The notes: generated from the letters alone by a model not told the origin. A DNA stretch of 64,000 nucleotides from Notamacropus eugenii (GCF_028372415.1 NC_092877.1:247437010-247501009); one strand, 5' to 3'; positions 13,310 through 25,046 are shown, counted from the stretch's first letter. Translations and numbers: made by a program.

Positions 13310-13660
13310 AGTCAGCAAGCTGTGCCTCACAAGTCAAATCCTTCAACACACCTGCATTGTAAGTCCTGGGAGTCAATCAGTCTTAGCTGACCAAGCTTAT
13401 CAGTGTGCCACAGTTTTCAGGCCAGCCTGGTGCACATTAAGGTCTGCTTAAATATGTAGTCTTAAAGGTTGTAAAGGAAGATGGTGTGTTAGGCAGCAGA
13501 TAAAAAGCTGTTTTTAGCAGAATGCTGTCACTGTAAACTGAAAGATTTTTTCTTACTGAATAGATCTAATGCATTGATAAGCCCAGTATTCACTTTGACT
13601 TAATTTCATGTTGCAAATACCTAATTACTTTGAAGCAATGCACATTCTTGGTAAAAGTAG
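13310..13660. promoter_or_regulatory. Candidate conserved non-coding element (speculative)
   Basis: A repeat-free block of mixed composition with dense homeodomain-like TAAT and TGATTGACAG-like words and no long open frame. It stands out from its AT-rich surroundings. No conservation data are available here, so this is a hypothesis only. Confidence 0.15.
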
Positions 13661-15334
13661 GGAAATACTGTCAGACCATCTTTGTTTCATGTCCATTCAT
13701 GACTGAGATGGCACAGGTACAGACCCGTGACAACACTGGCATAACATAATTCCTTTCTTTCTTTGACATATTTTCACAACATTTTAATGGATGTATTCTT
13801 TCTCTGTGGGGATCAATTAAGATAGTTAAAGTCCTTAACCAGAATATGGGGTATCTCTTAAATTTCCTTCTGCTCTTTATCCTTGTCTGAATCATTTAAT
13901 GAGAAAAAAGTATGCTGAAAGAAAGTTTTAAAATATCCTACCTTAAGATTCTAAGTTTTAATTGGTTACAACAATTTTAATATGATCCAAAAAAATTCTA
14001 AGTCACATTCAACACATCAAATATTTTCAATCTATTTTGTTCATTACTTAGCCAAGAAATGTAAGAATTATGAATTCTGTAATTTCTTCTCACTGATTAA
14101 TACTGAGTGCTGGCTCTTGCATGGTAGATGTGAGAAAAGAAGGAGTCCCTTTCAGTGTCTTCTAGGCTTAAGTTGAATTTTTATCTTTTCCAATTATTGC
14201 TTAACACTTATCTGATCCTCTCACAAGGCATTTGCCTCATATTCTTACAATACAGAAAATAAAACGCGTATATCATTATAGGAATTTACACTAATGAAAA
14301 TGATAGTATCAAGTGCAAAATATGAAATGTAGAAAGCTTTCTATTAAAAGTTGTAAGCATGAATACTACTATCATGCAAGCTCCTTAACAAGAGATCTAA
14401 CAAATATTTCTGCTTGAATGACCATCTTTCCAAGCGATTTTTGCGACACCAAGTCCAACAAATATTTTTTCACTGCTTACTTTGAAAATATGCTACTAAT
14501 GAACTTAATGATGAAAATAATTATCATTATACAATATTATCATTATTATGATAATTATTAAATGTAGTACAAGCGAGTACAATTGGATGGAATAGCATTA
14601 CATTATGATGACAGACTACAGTATAATTTTTTGCAGATCATACAAAACATTCTGCCAACCTCGTGACTTAGGGAATGTGAATCTAGTGTATTTGATTAAC
14701 TAGTTCATGAAATAGGTCACACATTATTCCTAATACAGAGATTATCCAGAAATAGCTATAAGAAATGCACAAAATAGCAAAGTTGACTTAATGGAAAATA
14801 TCCTTTGATACTCCTATTCTACCTCTGTGTTACTTATGTCTTGTAATTTTAGGGTCAGGAAACAAAAGTTTTCTAGATGATAGAAGGAGAATCAGAAAAG
14901 GAATGAGTCCAGTAATGTATTGGAAAAATAGATGGTAGTTATAAGTAAGATGCTGGATATTACCAATGATGATGTATACGAGTTACAAATAACATCATCA
15001 AGGGCATGCAATCACTGAAAAAGTTGATAAAATAGCCAAAGTTAATACCAGAATAACAGGTAATAACAAAAGTACATAGTAGACGTACATACCAAGTGAT
15101 AGTATGATATTCATGAAATATTAGAACTAATTGCAGACCTTCAAAGTATCAGATGGATCTTCTCTGGAGGATTTATTAAAAGATGAGGAAAAGAGTCACA
15201 ATAGAATGAGAGGATACGGATTATTTGACATCTATGCTAATGGAAAAAATAAACACATAGATCATGTCATTGAAGTATTGAAGTACAAGGAGGTGATTCT
15301 AGGATTACTCTGGCTCCATTATATCGAGTAGGAT
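13661..15334. other. Unique sequence, no feature recognised
   Basis: Short open frames (13671-13895 minus, 13982-14176 plus, 15131-15331 plus) lack domain signatures. A TAAT/ATTA-rich stretch lies at 14510-14570. Confidence 0.5.
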
Positions 15335-15598
15335 CCATAGTCTTACAGCTATTTGGTGTGGTGAATAGAGTTCCTGATCTGAAGTCAGAAAGTTCTGAAT
15401 TCAAATTCTATCTTAGAAGCTGATTAACTATATGACTCTGGGCAAGTAATTTAGACTCTGACTCAGCTGGCTTATCTGTAAAATGAGAATAATAACAGGA
15501 CTTGTTGAAAGTGTTGCTATGAGGAAAAACTGAGATAACATTTGTAGAGCACTTAGCAAACTTTAAACCATCACATCATTGTCATTTTAAATAAAGTG
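15335..15598 (+). repeat. MIR/CORE-type SINE, sense
   Basis: Canonical order on the plus strand: 'gttctgaattcaaattcta' (B-box-like), 'atgactctgggcaagtaat', 'cttatctgtaaaatgagaataata', then 'gagcacttagcaaac'. Diverged and without an obvious tail. Confidence 0.75.
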
Positions 15599-15712
15599 CT
15601 CCAAGTAAGGATTCAGAAAGAGTTTTTCTCTCTTGTCTTGATTAATCATTGGAGTCTGTCTTTCCATTTCTACTCTTCCTCCTGGGAAGTAGCAGAAAGG
15701 GAGCATTGCATC

Positions 15713-16571
15713 ATGGTTATATTTAAGCCTACATATATGTCCCCAGCAACCATCATAAAATTCCTTATTGTTGACACTACTCTTTGAATGGCTGACCTCA
15801 TCCCCTTCACCCTGGACATCACCAAAATCTGGCTGCAGACTCAAGGAGAGAGACGGGGGCCATCTAAGCTTCTTCACTACTGCCTGGGGATCTCATGGGC
15901 ACCTTCTGACCATGATGAAGACTGAAGTCTCTGTCAGTCTGGTGACTAGGTTGTAGCACCAAATGAGTTTTGCTTCTGTCTACATTGGCCTCTATGACTG
16001 TCAAGAAGTTCTACACCAAAGGATCTGAGCATTCAGGCGTTGGGAACCACCCCCTGGCAGGATGCTCTGACAGGGACACTGGCAGTCGACATAGCCCCAA
16101 TCCACAGCTATGGTGAAAGCACATTTCCAGACCCAGAATCAATCCAGTGGCAGCCAGAGATACCAGGGTGTGTTAGGTACCTGTAAGACTATCTCCCAAG
16201 AGATGGCTTCAGGACCTTTGGAAAGGAACTTCACCCAATGTTTTCCACAATTCTGTCGTCAATTATAATGAGCTGGTGCCATTCCCTGACACTTTACATC
16301 AGCCTTTGGGGCTGGCAACTGTAATACCACCTTTGCCTCCCACATATATACAATCAAGTTGCAACACATAAATTCTGCTGCCGGTCAGTATGCCAGTGCT
16401 GGCCACTGCACACTTACCATGCTTTGGAAGGAGGAATTTCAAGTCTTATACAAAAGGTTCATGCCTTCCTTAATCTGCTGGGGGTCCTGGAATGGAGCGA
16501 TGTTTGTCACCTAGAAGCAACTGAAATAGGCCCTGATGGCTCCTCACACTTCCACTGAGTTCCTTCCTTAG
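15713..16571 (+). pseudogene. UCP2: Processed pseudogene of mitochondrial uncoupling protein 2
   Basis: The parent encodes an inner-mitochondrial-membrane carrier of the SLC25 family (three repeats of two helices, about 309 residues). The copy starts at an ATG giving 'MVIFKPTYMSPATIIKFL', which aligns with the UCP2 N-terminus. Collinear matches follow across shifting frames: 'MADLIPFTLDITKIWLQ' (first carrier signature), 'QMSFASVYIGLYD', 'KKFYTKGSEHSGVG', 'RYQGVLGTCKTI', 'HFTSAFGAG', 'GQYASAGHCTLTMLWKE' and 'GSWNGAMFVT', then a stop close to the normal terminus. No introns interrupt the 859 bp, against 930 bp for a full coding sequence; about 14 codons before 'HFTSAFGAG' are deleted. There are several frameshifts and in-frame stops. 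'GQYASAGHC' and the C-terminus fit UCP2 better than UCP3. It is a dead retrocopy. Confidence 0.88.
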
Positions 16572-16785
16572 TCCTCTCCTGCTAGTTTTCTGTCTTATAC
16601 CCCTCCTTTGAGTGCAGACCCCAATCTGCACCTTCTCCCTTCCATTTTCCCCATTTTTCTCCTTCCCTGCCTCACCACTGAAGAACCCTTGCCATCACCT
16701 CCCTCCTGGTTTCCTTTAGATTTAGAGCCATTTAATCTTTCTTAAATTTGCTTCTTCCATTAAAGTCCTACCCAGTTCTTCACTT
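16572..16785 (+). pseudogene. UCP2: Probable 3' UTR of the UCP2 retrocopy
   Basis: Pyrimidine-rich, GC-richer sequence following the degraded stop and ending shortly after an ATTAAA at 16759-16764 that could be the inherited polyadenylation signal. No A-tail survives. Its assignment rests on position and composition. Confidence 0.5.
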
Positions 16786-16809
16786 CTTTAGTTCTAATAC
16801 AGACAGACC

Positions 16810-17110
16810 AGAACCCAAGAGAAATAAATTTCTTAAATCTGTCTCACTTTTCTCATCTATAAAATGTAATAATAATAGCACCTACCTCACACGAATTTTG
16901 TGAGTATCTAAGGGAATAATAGAAAAACTATTAATTTTAAATATATTAATAATTTTATTTGAATATAAATTGCATAAATTTCTTAATTTAATTTTTAAAA
17001 CCCTAAATGGAGTCATAGAGAGTCAGATATAACTGAAATTATGAAAACAAATAGGATAATACTAATAAAGTAATTAGCATTTGGCACATAACAGTTGCTG
17101 CATATGTGTT
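16810..17110 (+). repeat. MIR fragment, RTE-type SINE tail and L2 tail, sense
   Basis: 16815-16930 reads as sense MIR ('ctcatctataaaatgtaata', 'agcacctacctcacac'). 17000-17045 ('ctaaatggagtcatagagag') matches the BovB/RTE-like tail of marsupial SINEs such as the one at 18445. 17070-17100 resembles an L2 3' end. Confidence 0.6.
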
Positions 17111-17399
17111 TATTCTTTTCCTCCCTTTCTCTTCAACACCATCATCACCATTATTTTAATTATAATTATCATCGTTTTTAGGAAGAAAATAGTTTCACAG
17201 AAGTTATAGATTCTTATAGGACTTAATTTTGCCAATTTAAGACAGTCACAGACTTGTTATTTCAAAATTCTTAAGTTACTTCATTTACAAATCAGTCACC
17301 AAATTGGAAGAGTGAATTCATTTACATATTGTCTACAATTTTTTCTCCAAAGACTGTCATTTCTATATGCTACATGAAGATTATAACTTGTTTACCTAA

Positions 17400-17700
17400 T
17401 TCAATTCTATTCTATTCAATACATTATAAATCACCTATTATTTACAAGGTATTATGTAAGGTAATGACAATGCAAAGAAAAAAAAAAAAGCAAGGAAGCA
17501 AACACTGCCCTAAAGGTGTTTAAATTCTTGGGAGTGGGGAGAAACATGCACCATATGTAATACATATACTTGCACTTTTTTAAATGCCTTTCACACTGCC
17601 CTCATCCCCATTGGAAACTTTAAGCATCTTGAGGATAGTGATTGTTACTTTTTATTTTCCTTTCTATTTCAATACCTATTTTAGTGACTGGTACGTAAAA
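17400..17700 (+). repeat. L2 LINE 3' end, sense
   Basis: L2 landmarks in order: 'cctattatttacaaggtatta', 'aacactgccctaaaggtg', 'catcttgaggatagtgattg', 'ctattttagtgactggtac'. Confidence 0.65.
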
Positions 17701-17924
17701 TTGAAAAGAAAAGATTTAAAAAGTGGGAAACAAATAAGTGGAAAAGCCTCATGTTGGAGGCAGTGCCTTAAGTGAGATTGGAAAGCAGTATTTTTCCTTT
17801 TTTTCCTAAGAGAACTTCAAATCTTATGCTACAATTTCAGTAAACAGCTTGTCAGAATTTAAAGAACTGGTGATGTCATTGTGAGGTCAATCCCTACTGA
17901 TGGAGATGATACTTTTACTATGAT

Positions 17925-18150
17925 TTTGTAGAATGTTTGCATGGTTTGTAAAACACTTTTCTTTTATATCATAAAAACCTCACAACAATCCCACGAGGTA
18001 GGAATTATTATCATGAATTTACAGATTGAGAAATTTGATCTGATAGAGATTACTTGACTTGCCCAGGGTCACACAGATGTTAAGTATTCGTTCAAGCACC
18101 AGCCTCACTTAATCTAAAACTATTATCCACTATACTATGTCGGACTTTGA
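17925..18150 (-). repeat. MIR-type SINE, antisense
   Basis: 'cctcacaacaatcccacgag', 'tttacagattgagaaa', 'cttgcccagggtcacaca', then the ends of the tRNA-like head. One of the best preserved MIRs in the window. Confidence 0.85.
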
Positions 18151-18169
18151 ATAACAGACATATGTTTTT

Positions 18170-18275
18170 CTTTTCACTATATAGTAAAGAACTGTACTAG
18201 ACATACAAGGGCATACAAGAATGAAAAAGAAAGTCATGTCCCTTATGAAGTTTACATTCTACTGGGATGAAATAT
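18170..18275 (+). repeat. L2 3' end fragment
   Basis: 'gtactagacatacaagggc' followed by 'tcccttatgaagtttacatt', as in L2 3' ends. Confidence 0.5.
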
Positions 18276-18420
18276 GTTTGTGTGTATACATGTATGTGTA
18301 TATATATGTATATATACACACTATATAAGCATATGTATATAGTATATATATATTCTACTATATAAGCATACATATGTATGTATACCTGTATATGTATACA
18401 TGTGTATATATATGCACATG
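18276..18420. repeat. (TATG)/(TA) microsatellite
   Basis: Alternating TATATG, TATATA and CATATG units. Confidence 0.9.
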
Positions 18421-18444
18421 AGCGTGCGTAGAGAGATACATAGA

Positions 18445-18710
18445 TGAATCAAATAGCACAGTGTATAGAGAGCCAGGCCTAGAGTTAGGAACAGTCATTT
18501 TTCTGAGTTCAAATGAGGTCTTAGAAACCGACTAGCTGTTTGACTTTGGGCAAGTTACTTAATCCTATGTGCCCCAGTCTCTCATCTGTAAAATAAGCTA
18601 GAGAAGGAAATGCTTGCGTTACAGTAACTCTGCCAATAAAACCCCAAACAGGATCATAAAGAGATTAACATGACTGAAAAATGACTGCACAACAACAAAA
18701 ATCACCGTAT
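18445..18710 (+). repeat. CORE-SINE with BovB/RTE-like tail, sense
   Basis: tRNA-like head ('agcacagtgtatagagagcc', 'gagttcaaatgag'), CORE ('ctagctgtttgactttggg', 'ctcatctgtaaaataagct'), then the RTE-type tail ('gagaaggaaatgct', 'accccaaacaggatcataaa', 'atgactgaaaaatgactg'). Confidence 0.85.
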
Positions 18711-18800
18711 GTATTTATTATTTGTATTAATTTCTGTATGTATCTATCTAATGTATCTATTTTTTATCCATTCATTTATTTGTTTATTTATTTTGTGTGT
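18711..18800. repeat. (TATT)/(TATC)-rich simple repeat
   Basis: Degenerate tetranucleotide run directly after the SINE, probably grown from its tail. Confidence 0.7.
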
Positions 18801-18859
18801 TTTTCACTCCAAAAATTACCATCATTATAAGTAATGTTTAAATAACATTTTAAGATTTG

Positions 18860-19080
18860 TAAGGTTTTTATATATTATTATCAAATTTTATCCTCACAGC
18901 TCTGGGGGGTTTTATATTGAAATTCTGTTATCCACATTTTATAAATATGAAAGCTGAGTCAGATAGAGAGTAAATGACTTTCCCAAGTTCATGGAGCTTA
19001 TAAATACCAGAGATAGAATGTGAACATAGGTCTTCCTGCTCCCTATTCCAGAGTTAAATCCACTATGCCACCTAAGTAGC
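18860..19080 (-). repeat. MIR-type SINE, antisense
   Basis: 'cacattttataaatatgaaa', 'gactttcccaagttcatgga', 'gaacataggtcttcctgct', 'atccactatgccacc'. Confidence 0.75.
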
Positions 19081-20504
19081 CAAATCCTGGAAGATAGGGC
19101 TATTTCACATTGTTTTTATCTTAGCAGTGACTAGCACTTTCATTGCAAATATTTCAGGGTAAGTGTTTCTTTAACTGTATGATAACTGAAACATTTTCGA
19201 CTTTATATTACCTGCCTCCACTGACGGAGCCTTTAAGAACCCATCTTCCTTCTCATGCCACAGATAATTATTGGCCTAAGAATCAGTCACAGACCATAAA
19301 ACAGCATTGCAGAGATTTTCTTATTACATGATTTGTCTGACTTAACAACATTATTTGGTTAAATGAATAAAAACAATGTCATACTTGGAGTTCAATGTAT
19401 AACCTTGTAGCAATGGATATTCATAAAGCAGTGCTGAATTTGACCAGGAAGAGCTTCTCCTAGTAAATGAGTTGGGCTCTGATTATAAGGCATATTCTTG
19501 GCATCCTTTTATCTGGCGCAGGAATAAAAGCTGGCCAGTGTTATTATCACAGGTGCTTCAGGATAAAGAGAAAAAGGGAGTTGCTGCTTCAATTTACTGC
19601 AGCTACCTGACTCTGGCAGAGTCTCATATAAATTAATTCTCTAAGACCTTATGCAATATTTTATGTAAACATATTTGAAGAGCATTCAATTCTTTTTGTT
19701 GTTCTTTCATTATAAAAACTATATTATCCAGGTCAGATTTTGAAGGGAGGCATTTTGTTTTTGTCCCTTTTTCTATATCTCCAGTACTTACCTTTGGCTC
19801 ATACATCACCACAGTTGCTCTGTGCCCAGCTGGGAGGTCAAGCAGAACGACTATCCTCTCCTGAGGCTGATACTAATGCTTCTGCTTCTCCAAATTACTG
19901 CAGAATGATGCAAATTGTAAGAGACTGAAAAGGTCACCTCTGCAATAGTCCTACTTATAGGAGTTGAGTGATCAGTAACCTGCAGCTTCTCACAAACTCA
20001 TTATCTGCCATACTGGCTGAGAGAGTAGGTAAAGTTTTCTCTAGAATTTCTTCTTGGAATCACTTCAAAGCAGCATCATGGCTAAATATGCCTCATTTTC
20101 TCACATGTTTTATTTAGAGATTTGAGGGAAATTTTATTTCAAAAAATAATTTTATGGCTGTCCATGGAATGATCTATCATTTCATTTTTTCTCTTAGATA
20201 TTATATAGAAACAGTATTTGGTAAAGAAAAAGTGACCTTATTTAATTTATTTGCTATGAAAGATACACCCGTGTCTTTTGACATACATCAAAGTTCATCT
20301 CAATGACCCATGTAGCCAAAGCAATTTAGCTGTTTGATTAACTTCAACACTTCTTTTAATTAAGTTCAGGGACAGTGTTGAAGTCAAGTTTAGATAAATA
20401 AGATGGCAGCTGACAGCAGCATATGAAGGAAGGGCTTGGAGAGCATTAATTTTAGCAACCTTTTCTATACGTTATGATTCCACACTCTTTTGAGAATAAA
20501 AAAT
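19081..20504. other. Unique sequence, no feature recognised
   Basis: The 62-codon frame at 19740-19928 begins with a hydrophobic signal-like stretch but has no flanking gene structure. No repeat recognised with confidence. Confidence 0.45.
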
Positions 20505-20600
20505 GTCTTATTTTTAAATTTATGTGCCTAGTTCCTAGCATAGTGCCTGAGATATAATAAATAGCTACTTACTAAATCTTTGTTTACTGATATTGATAAA
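20505..20600 (+). repeat. L2 3' tail, sense
   Basis: 'tgcctagttcctagcatagt' and 'gcctgagatataataaatag' match the L2 terminal region. Confidence 0.55.
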
Positions 20601-20694
20601 ACAAGGTATTTTTTCATTGATTGGAGTACTGCCTCCATTAGAGTAGATTGCAACTATCCATATCTCTTCACCTTGTGTGAATTGTCCACATTTT

Positions 20695-20880
20695 CATATA
20701 TAATATATATGTATGTATATGTACATACATATACATATAAAGTATTTATACACAAATACAAACGTATGTGTCTATGATATATGTGCATACACAAATATGT
20801 ATATATATGTGTTTATACATAACATGTATGTATATACACATGCATATATGTGTATGTATAAACATATATGCCTTTCCCAT
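20695..20880. repeat. (TATATG) microsatellite
   Basis: Alternating TATATG, TACATA and CACATA units; source of spurious Tyr/His-rich frames. Confidence 0.9.
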
Positions 20881-20984
20881 GGTATTTTTTGTATTATTTA
20901 TCTGTAGAAGCAGCATGAACATTTTGATTTTATGAGAGAAATATGCATGATGGACTCATTACACAAGACATAGCAAGTTCCATG

Positions 20985-21485
20985 TTATAGGAACACCCTA
21001 GAATATGATATTACAGGAAGAAAAGGAAGTAGGATTGCAACCAAAAAAAGTCTACCTAGAAACACATGTAATTGAACAAAAGGAAAATTAATGAGAGGAC
21101 TTCAGTCTTTCCTAATGAAAACATCAAAGCTAAAGAGAACATGTAACTTTCAATATAAAACACAAAAGAGGCAATGAATGGTAAACATGAAAGAGAAATC
21201 ATAAGAGATTCAATGAAATAAAACTCTTCACATTACTACAAGGGAAGATAATTGTAACATATAAGATCTTTATTATGATTAGAGCAATTGGCAAGATATA
21301 TAATCTACACAGGTGGAGGACATGGATGTGAATCACTTCTGTTGGTGTGATCCAAAAAAATAAAGGGGTAAAATTAGGAATGCTATGGGAGAAGGGGGGA
21401 GAGAGAAGTAGAATAAGGAAAAATTCCTCACATTAAAGAGGTATGTGAGAAAGCACTTTTATAGTGGAAGGGGAAATGTGGAGAG
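20985..21485 (+). mobile_element. HAL1/L1 fragment, sense (ORF1 3' end and purine-rich region)
   Basis: 'gagaaatcataagagattc', then 'acaagggaagataattgtaa', aligned in order with the ORF1-distal region of the HAL1s at 31.9 and 46.6 kb, followed by the purine-rich tract. Confidence 0.65.
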
Positions 21486-21494
21486 TTGTGACAG

Positions 21495-22016
21495 GCAATA
21501 CTTTTTTAAAGTTATTTTATTTTTAATTTGTGGAAAATACAAACATTTCCATAAAACAGTATAAATTTCAAAAGATAATTATACATGAAACTTTAAATCT
21601 ATTATGTACAACTATTCCTTTTAAATTTATAATAAAATTATCATGAATATTGTTTTCTTCCCTTCCCCTCTGCCCTAGACATTGTGTTTCTATTTACCAA
21701 TACTTTCTCTGAATTTAGACAGGACCTTGCTTCATATGTACTTTGTAGTTAATTTAAGTATTTGTAATAATCAAAAAGATTTATTTGGTCAAAGTTGTTT
21801 TTAAACAATACCGTTTATAATTTATACAAAGTTCTCTTCTTTTTGCTCATTTCTCTCTTCATTATTTAATGCAAGTCTATTGTTGTTTTTTCTCAGATCT
21901 TTGAGCTCATCATTTCTTATAGAGCAGTAGTATACCATCAAAATCATATACCACAACTTGTTCATCCATTCCCTAATTAAGAGGTCTAGCTCTTTTCCAC
22001 GAAAAAGAGAGATGAT
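21495..22016 (-). mobile_element. L1 3' end, antisense
   Basis: Begins with a T-rich run (antisense A-tail). The minus-strand frame 21822-22019 gives 'REWMNKLWYMILMVYYCSIR', the conserved C-terminal part of marsupial L1 ORF2. Directly abuts the RTE at 22017. Confidence 0.7.
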
Positions 22017-22867
22017 CACACAATCAATTCCAAAGTTCTTAAGAAAGATTTTGAGAGTGTCTTTCTATTATTTCTTCTGACCACCACGTGAGCACTTTTC
22101 CTGTGAGAGTTTTCACAAAATAGTCTTTTATACAAGCATGTAATTAGGCAAGCAAGTATTCGAAGAAAATGACCAGGCAATTATAGTTGCACTCTGCAGT
22201 AGAGTATTCAAACTTATCAGTTTAATTTGAGAAAGGACATCAGTTTCTGGTATCTTATCCTGCCGGATCCTCTTCAGGATCTCCCTAAGACAAATCAAAT
22301 GGAACTCATTCAGTTCCTTAGTATGGTAGTGGTACATGCATACAAGAGTGAGATCAGCACAATAGTTCTGGAAACCTTTAGTTTTGTAATAAGTCTGAAA
22401 ACTCTTCTCTCAAACACTTTCTTTGGAGCCTCATAAACACTGACTGAGCTCTGTAAATGTGTTCATCAAGCTCATTGCCAGTGTTTACATCCATAGAAAG
22501 TACACTTCCAAGGCAAGTGAACTGATCAATGGAATTCAAAACTTCTCCATTTGCTATAAGCAAAAGATCCACATATGGATGAGATGGTATTGGCTGACAG
22601 AATATCTGTGTTTTCTTGGTGTTAATTGTTATGCCAAAATTAGTACAAGCATCAGATAACCAGTCTATACTTTGTTGCATCTCAGTATTAGAAGTTGCAC
22701 TGAGTACAAAATCGTCTATGAACAAAAAATCATGCAACAAGAAACACTTCACTTTGATCTTAGCTTGTAGCTTTTTCAAATTGAAGAATTTACTATCAGC
22801 GTGTTACTTGACAGATGCTACGTTCATCCTCACTGAAGGCATTTGACAACATGGCAGAAAACATCAT
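22017..22867 (-). mobile_element. RTE-clade LINE, antisense: C-terminal half of reverse transcriptase
   Basis: Minus-strand translation shows RTE landmarks in order: 'FSMMFSAMLSNAFSEDE' (22840 region), the catalytic box 'FIDDFVLSAT', 'FGITINTKKTQIF', 'FTCLGSVLSM' and, after frame breaks, 'LNEFHLICLREILKRI' and 'DKIPETDVLSQ' (22128-22337). The catalytic YADD is FIDD here. RTE proteins combine an AP endonuclease with a reverse transcriptase. Residues normally between 'KFGCP' and 'FSMMFSAML' (about 45 in the family) are absent. The element is dead. The rest of it lies at 25047-26335, beyond an L1 insertion. Confidence 0.85.
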
Positions 22868-23494
22868 GCTAAAAATCTCTGGGCAATCAAATATGTATAC
22901 ATATATGCACACATGTATATACACATATGCATATGTATGCATGTATACGTATGTGCACGCACATGTTTGTATGCATATGAATAAATGCATATATACATAT
23001 GTGTATATACATGTATGGATGTGTGAAAATATATCTCTGTGTATGCATGCATACATGTATATACACATATATATGTAGAGAAATATATAGATAGCTAGAG
23101 ATGGATAGATAGGCAGATAGATAGAGAGATAGAGATATATGTTTATGAAGTACTCTGGGCAACCAAATTTATACATGTATGTGTATGTGTGTGCATGCAC
23201 GTATATACACATATATGTATATGTGTTTATGTATACACATATATGTAGATATAGATTAGATATAGGCTAGATGTATATTAGACATAGATATGTGTAGATA
23301 AAGAGAGATAAAGAGAGATAATTATGAACTTCTCTGGGCAACCAAATTTTGACATATATACACACATGAGGCATATGTGTATATAAATATATAAACACAT
23401 ATATCCATGTATGTATGCATACAGACATGTATACATGTATACACCTATACATACATATATATATATATATATATACACACATGTATATACACAT
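22868..23494. repeat. Compound satellite: three copies of an RTE coding motif between microsatellites
   Basis: The motif 'ctctgggcaaccaaattt' (antisense codons for RTE 'KFGCPE') occurs near 22878 (one or two changes), 23152 and 23333. Tracts of TATATG/CACATA and GATA units fill the gaps. On the minus strand the three read 'FDCPE', 'KFGCPEYFI' and 'KFGCPEKFI'. An intact RTE has this motif once. Confidence 0.8.
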
Positions 23495-25046
23495 ATATAA
23501 TTTTCACATTAGTCATATTGTAAAGAAGTATTTGAATCAATGGGAGGAACCACAAGAAAGAAAACAAAAGAAGATAGCAAATAATGTGTTTCAATCTGCC
23601 TTTAGATTCCATACCTTTTCTCTCAATGTGAACAGTATTTTTCATCATTAGTCTTTTAGAGATGTCTTAGATTCTTGCATTACTTAGAAGAGTCAAGTTT
23701 CTGAGAGTTGGTCATCAGACAATGTGGCTGTTATTGTGTATTATGTTCTCTTAGTTCTGCTAACTTTATAGAGCATCAGTTCACATAAACCTTCCCAGGT
23801 TTTTCTGAAGTCCACCTGCTCATTGGTTTTTCTAGCATAATAGTATTTCATTACATTCATATACCACATCTTGTTCAGCCATTACCTTATTGATGGGTAT
23901 CCCTTCAACTTCTAATTCTTTGTCACCACAAAAAGAGCTGCTATAAATATTTTTGTACATGTGGATCCGTTTTTCATTTTATGATCTCTTTGGGATACAG
24001 CCCTAGAAGTGGTATTGCTGGGTCAAAAGGTATGTGCAATTTTATAGCCCTTTGGGGATAGTTCTAATTTGCTCTCCAGAATGTTTGGATCTGCTCAGAG
24101 TTCTATCAGCAATGGATTAGTGTTCCAACTTCCCCACATCTTCTATAACATTCATCATTATCCTGTTTTGTTATGTTTTCCAATCTGATAGATGTGATTT
24201 GGCACCTCAGAGTTGATCTGATTTGTATCTTTCTAATCAATAGTGCTTTGGAGCCTTTTTTCATATGACTATAGATAGTTTGAAATTCTTACTCTGAAAA
24301 CAGCCTGTTCATATACTTTGACAATTTATCAGTTGGTGAATGACTTGTATTCTGATTAATTTGACTCAATTTTCTTAACAGTTTAGAAATGAAGCCTTTA
24401 TCAGAGACACTGTCTCTAAAAAGTTTTTCCCAGCTTTCTCCTCGCTTCTAATCTTGGTTGCATTGGTTTTGTTTGTGCAAGACTTTTAAATTTAATGTAC
24501 TCAAAATCATCCATTTTGTATTTCATAAAGTTCTTATCTATTGTTTGGTCTTAAATTCTTCTCTTCTCCATAGATCTAAAGGGTAAACTATTCCTTGCTC
24601 TCCTAGTGTGCCTATAGTATCAACCTTTATATCTAAATTATGTACCCATTTGGCTTTATCTTGGTACAGGATGTAAGATGTTGGCCTATGTCTGGTTTCT
24701 GGAATATAATTTTCCAGTTTCCTCCTCAGTTTTTGTTAAATAGTGAGTTCTTATCCCAGAAACTGGAGTCTTTAGGTTTATTGAACAGTAGATTACTGTA
24801 GGCATTGACTATTGTGTCTTATATACCTAACCTATGACACTGATCCCCCACTCTATTTTTTAGCCATTACCAAGTAGTTTTGATGATTGCTGCTTCATAA
24901 TAAAGTTTAAAATGTGGCACTAAGTCACCCTCCCTAGCATTTCTTTTTTTCAGTTCCCTTGATAGTCTGGACCTTTGTTTTTTCAGAAGAATTTTGTTCT
25001 TATTTTTTTCTAACTCTATAACTTTTTTTGAAAGCTTGATTGGTAT
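23495..25046 (-). mobile_element. L1 3' half inserted into the RTE, antisense
   Basis: Antisense L1 3' UTR and ORF2 C-terminal region: 'cataccacatcttgttcagcc', 'agccctagaagtggtattgc', 'taccaagtagttttgatgat'. The right end is a 5' truncation inside ORF2, where minus-strand L1 'FIAIPIKLSKKV' meets RTE 'EGLWGK' near 25046. The left end merges into the TA-rich satellite. Confidence 0.8.

Noticed and set aside
19740..19928. Small secreted protein with signal-like N-terminus
   Set aside because: 62 codons, no domain, no gene structure; hydrophobic runs are common in T-rich DNA.
22796..23494. Long Tyr/Cys/His/Ile-rich open frames on both strands
   Set aside because: They are translations of TATATG/CACATA microsatellites; the only real coding residue is the RTE fragment.
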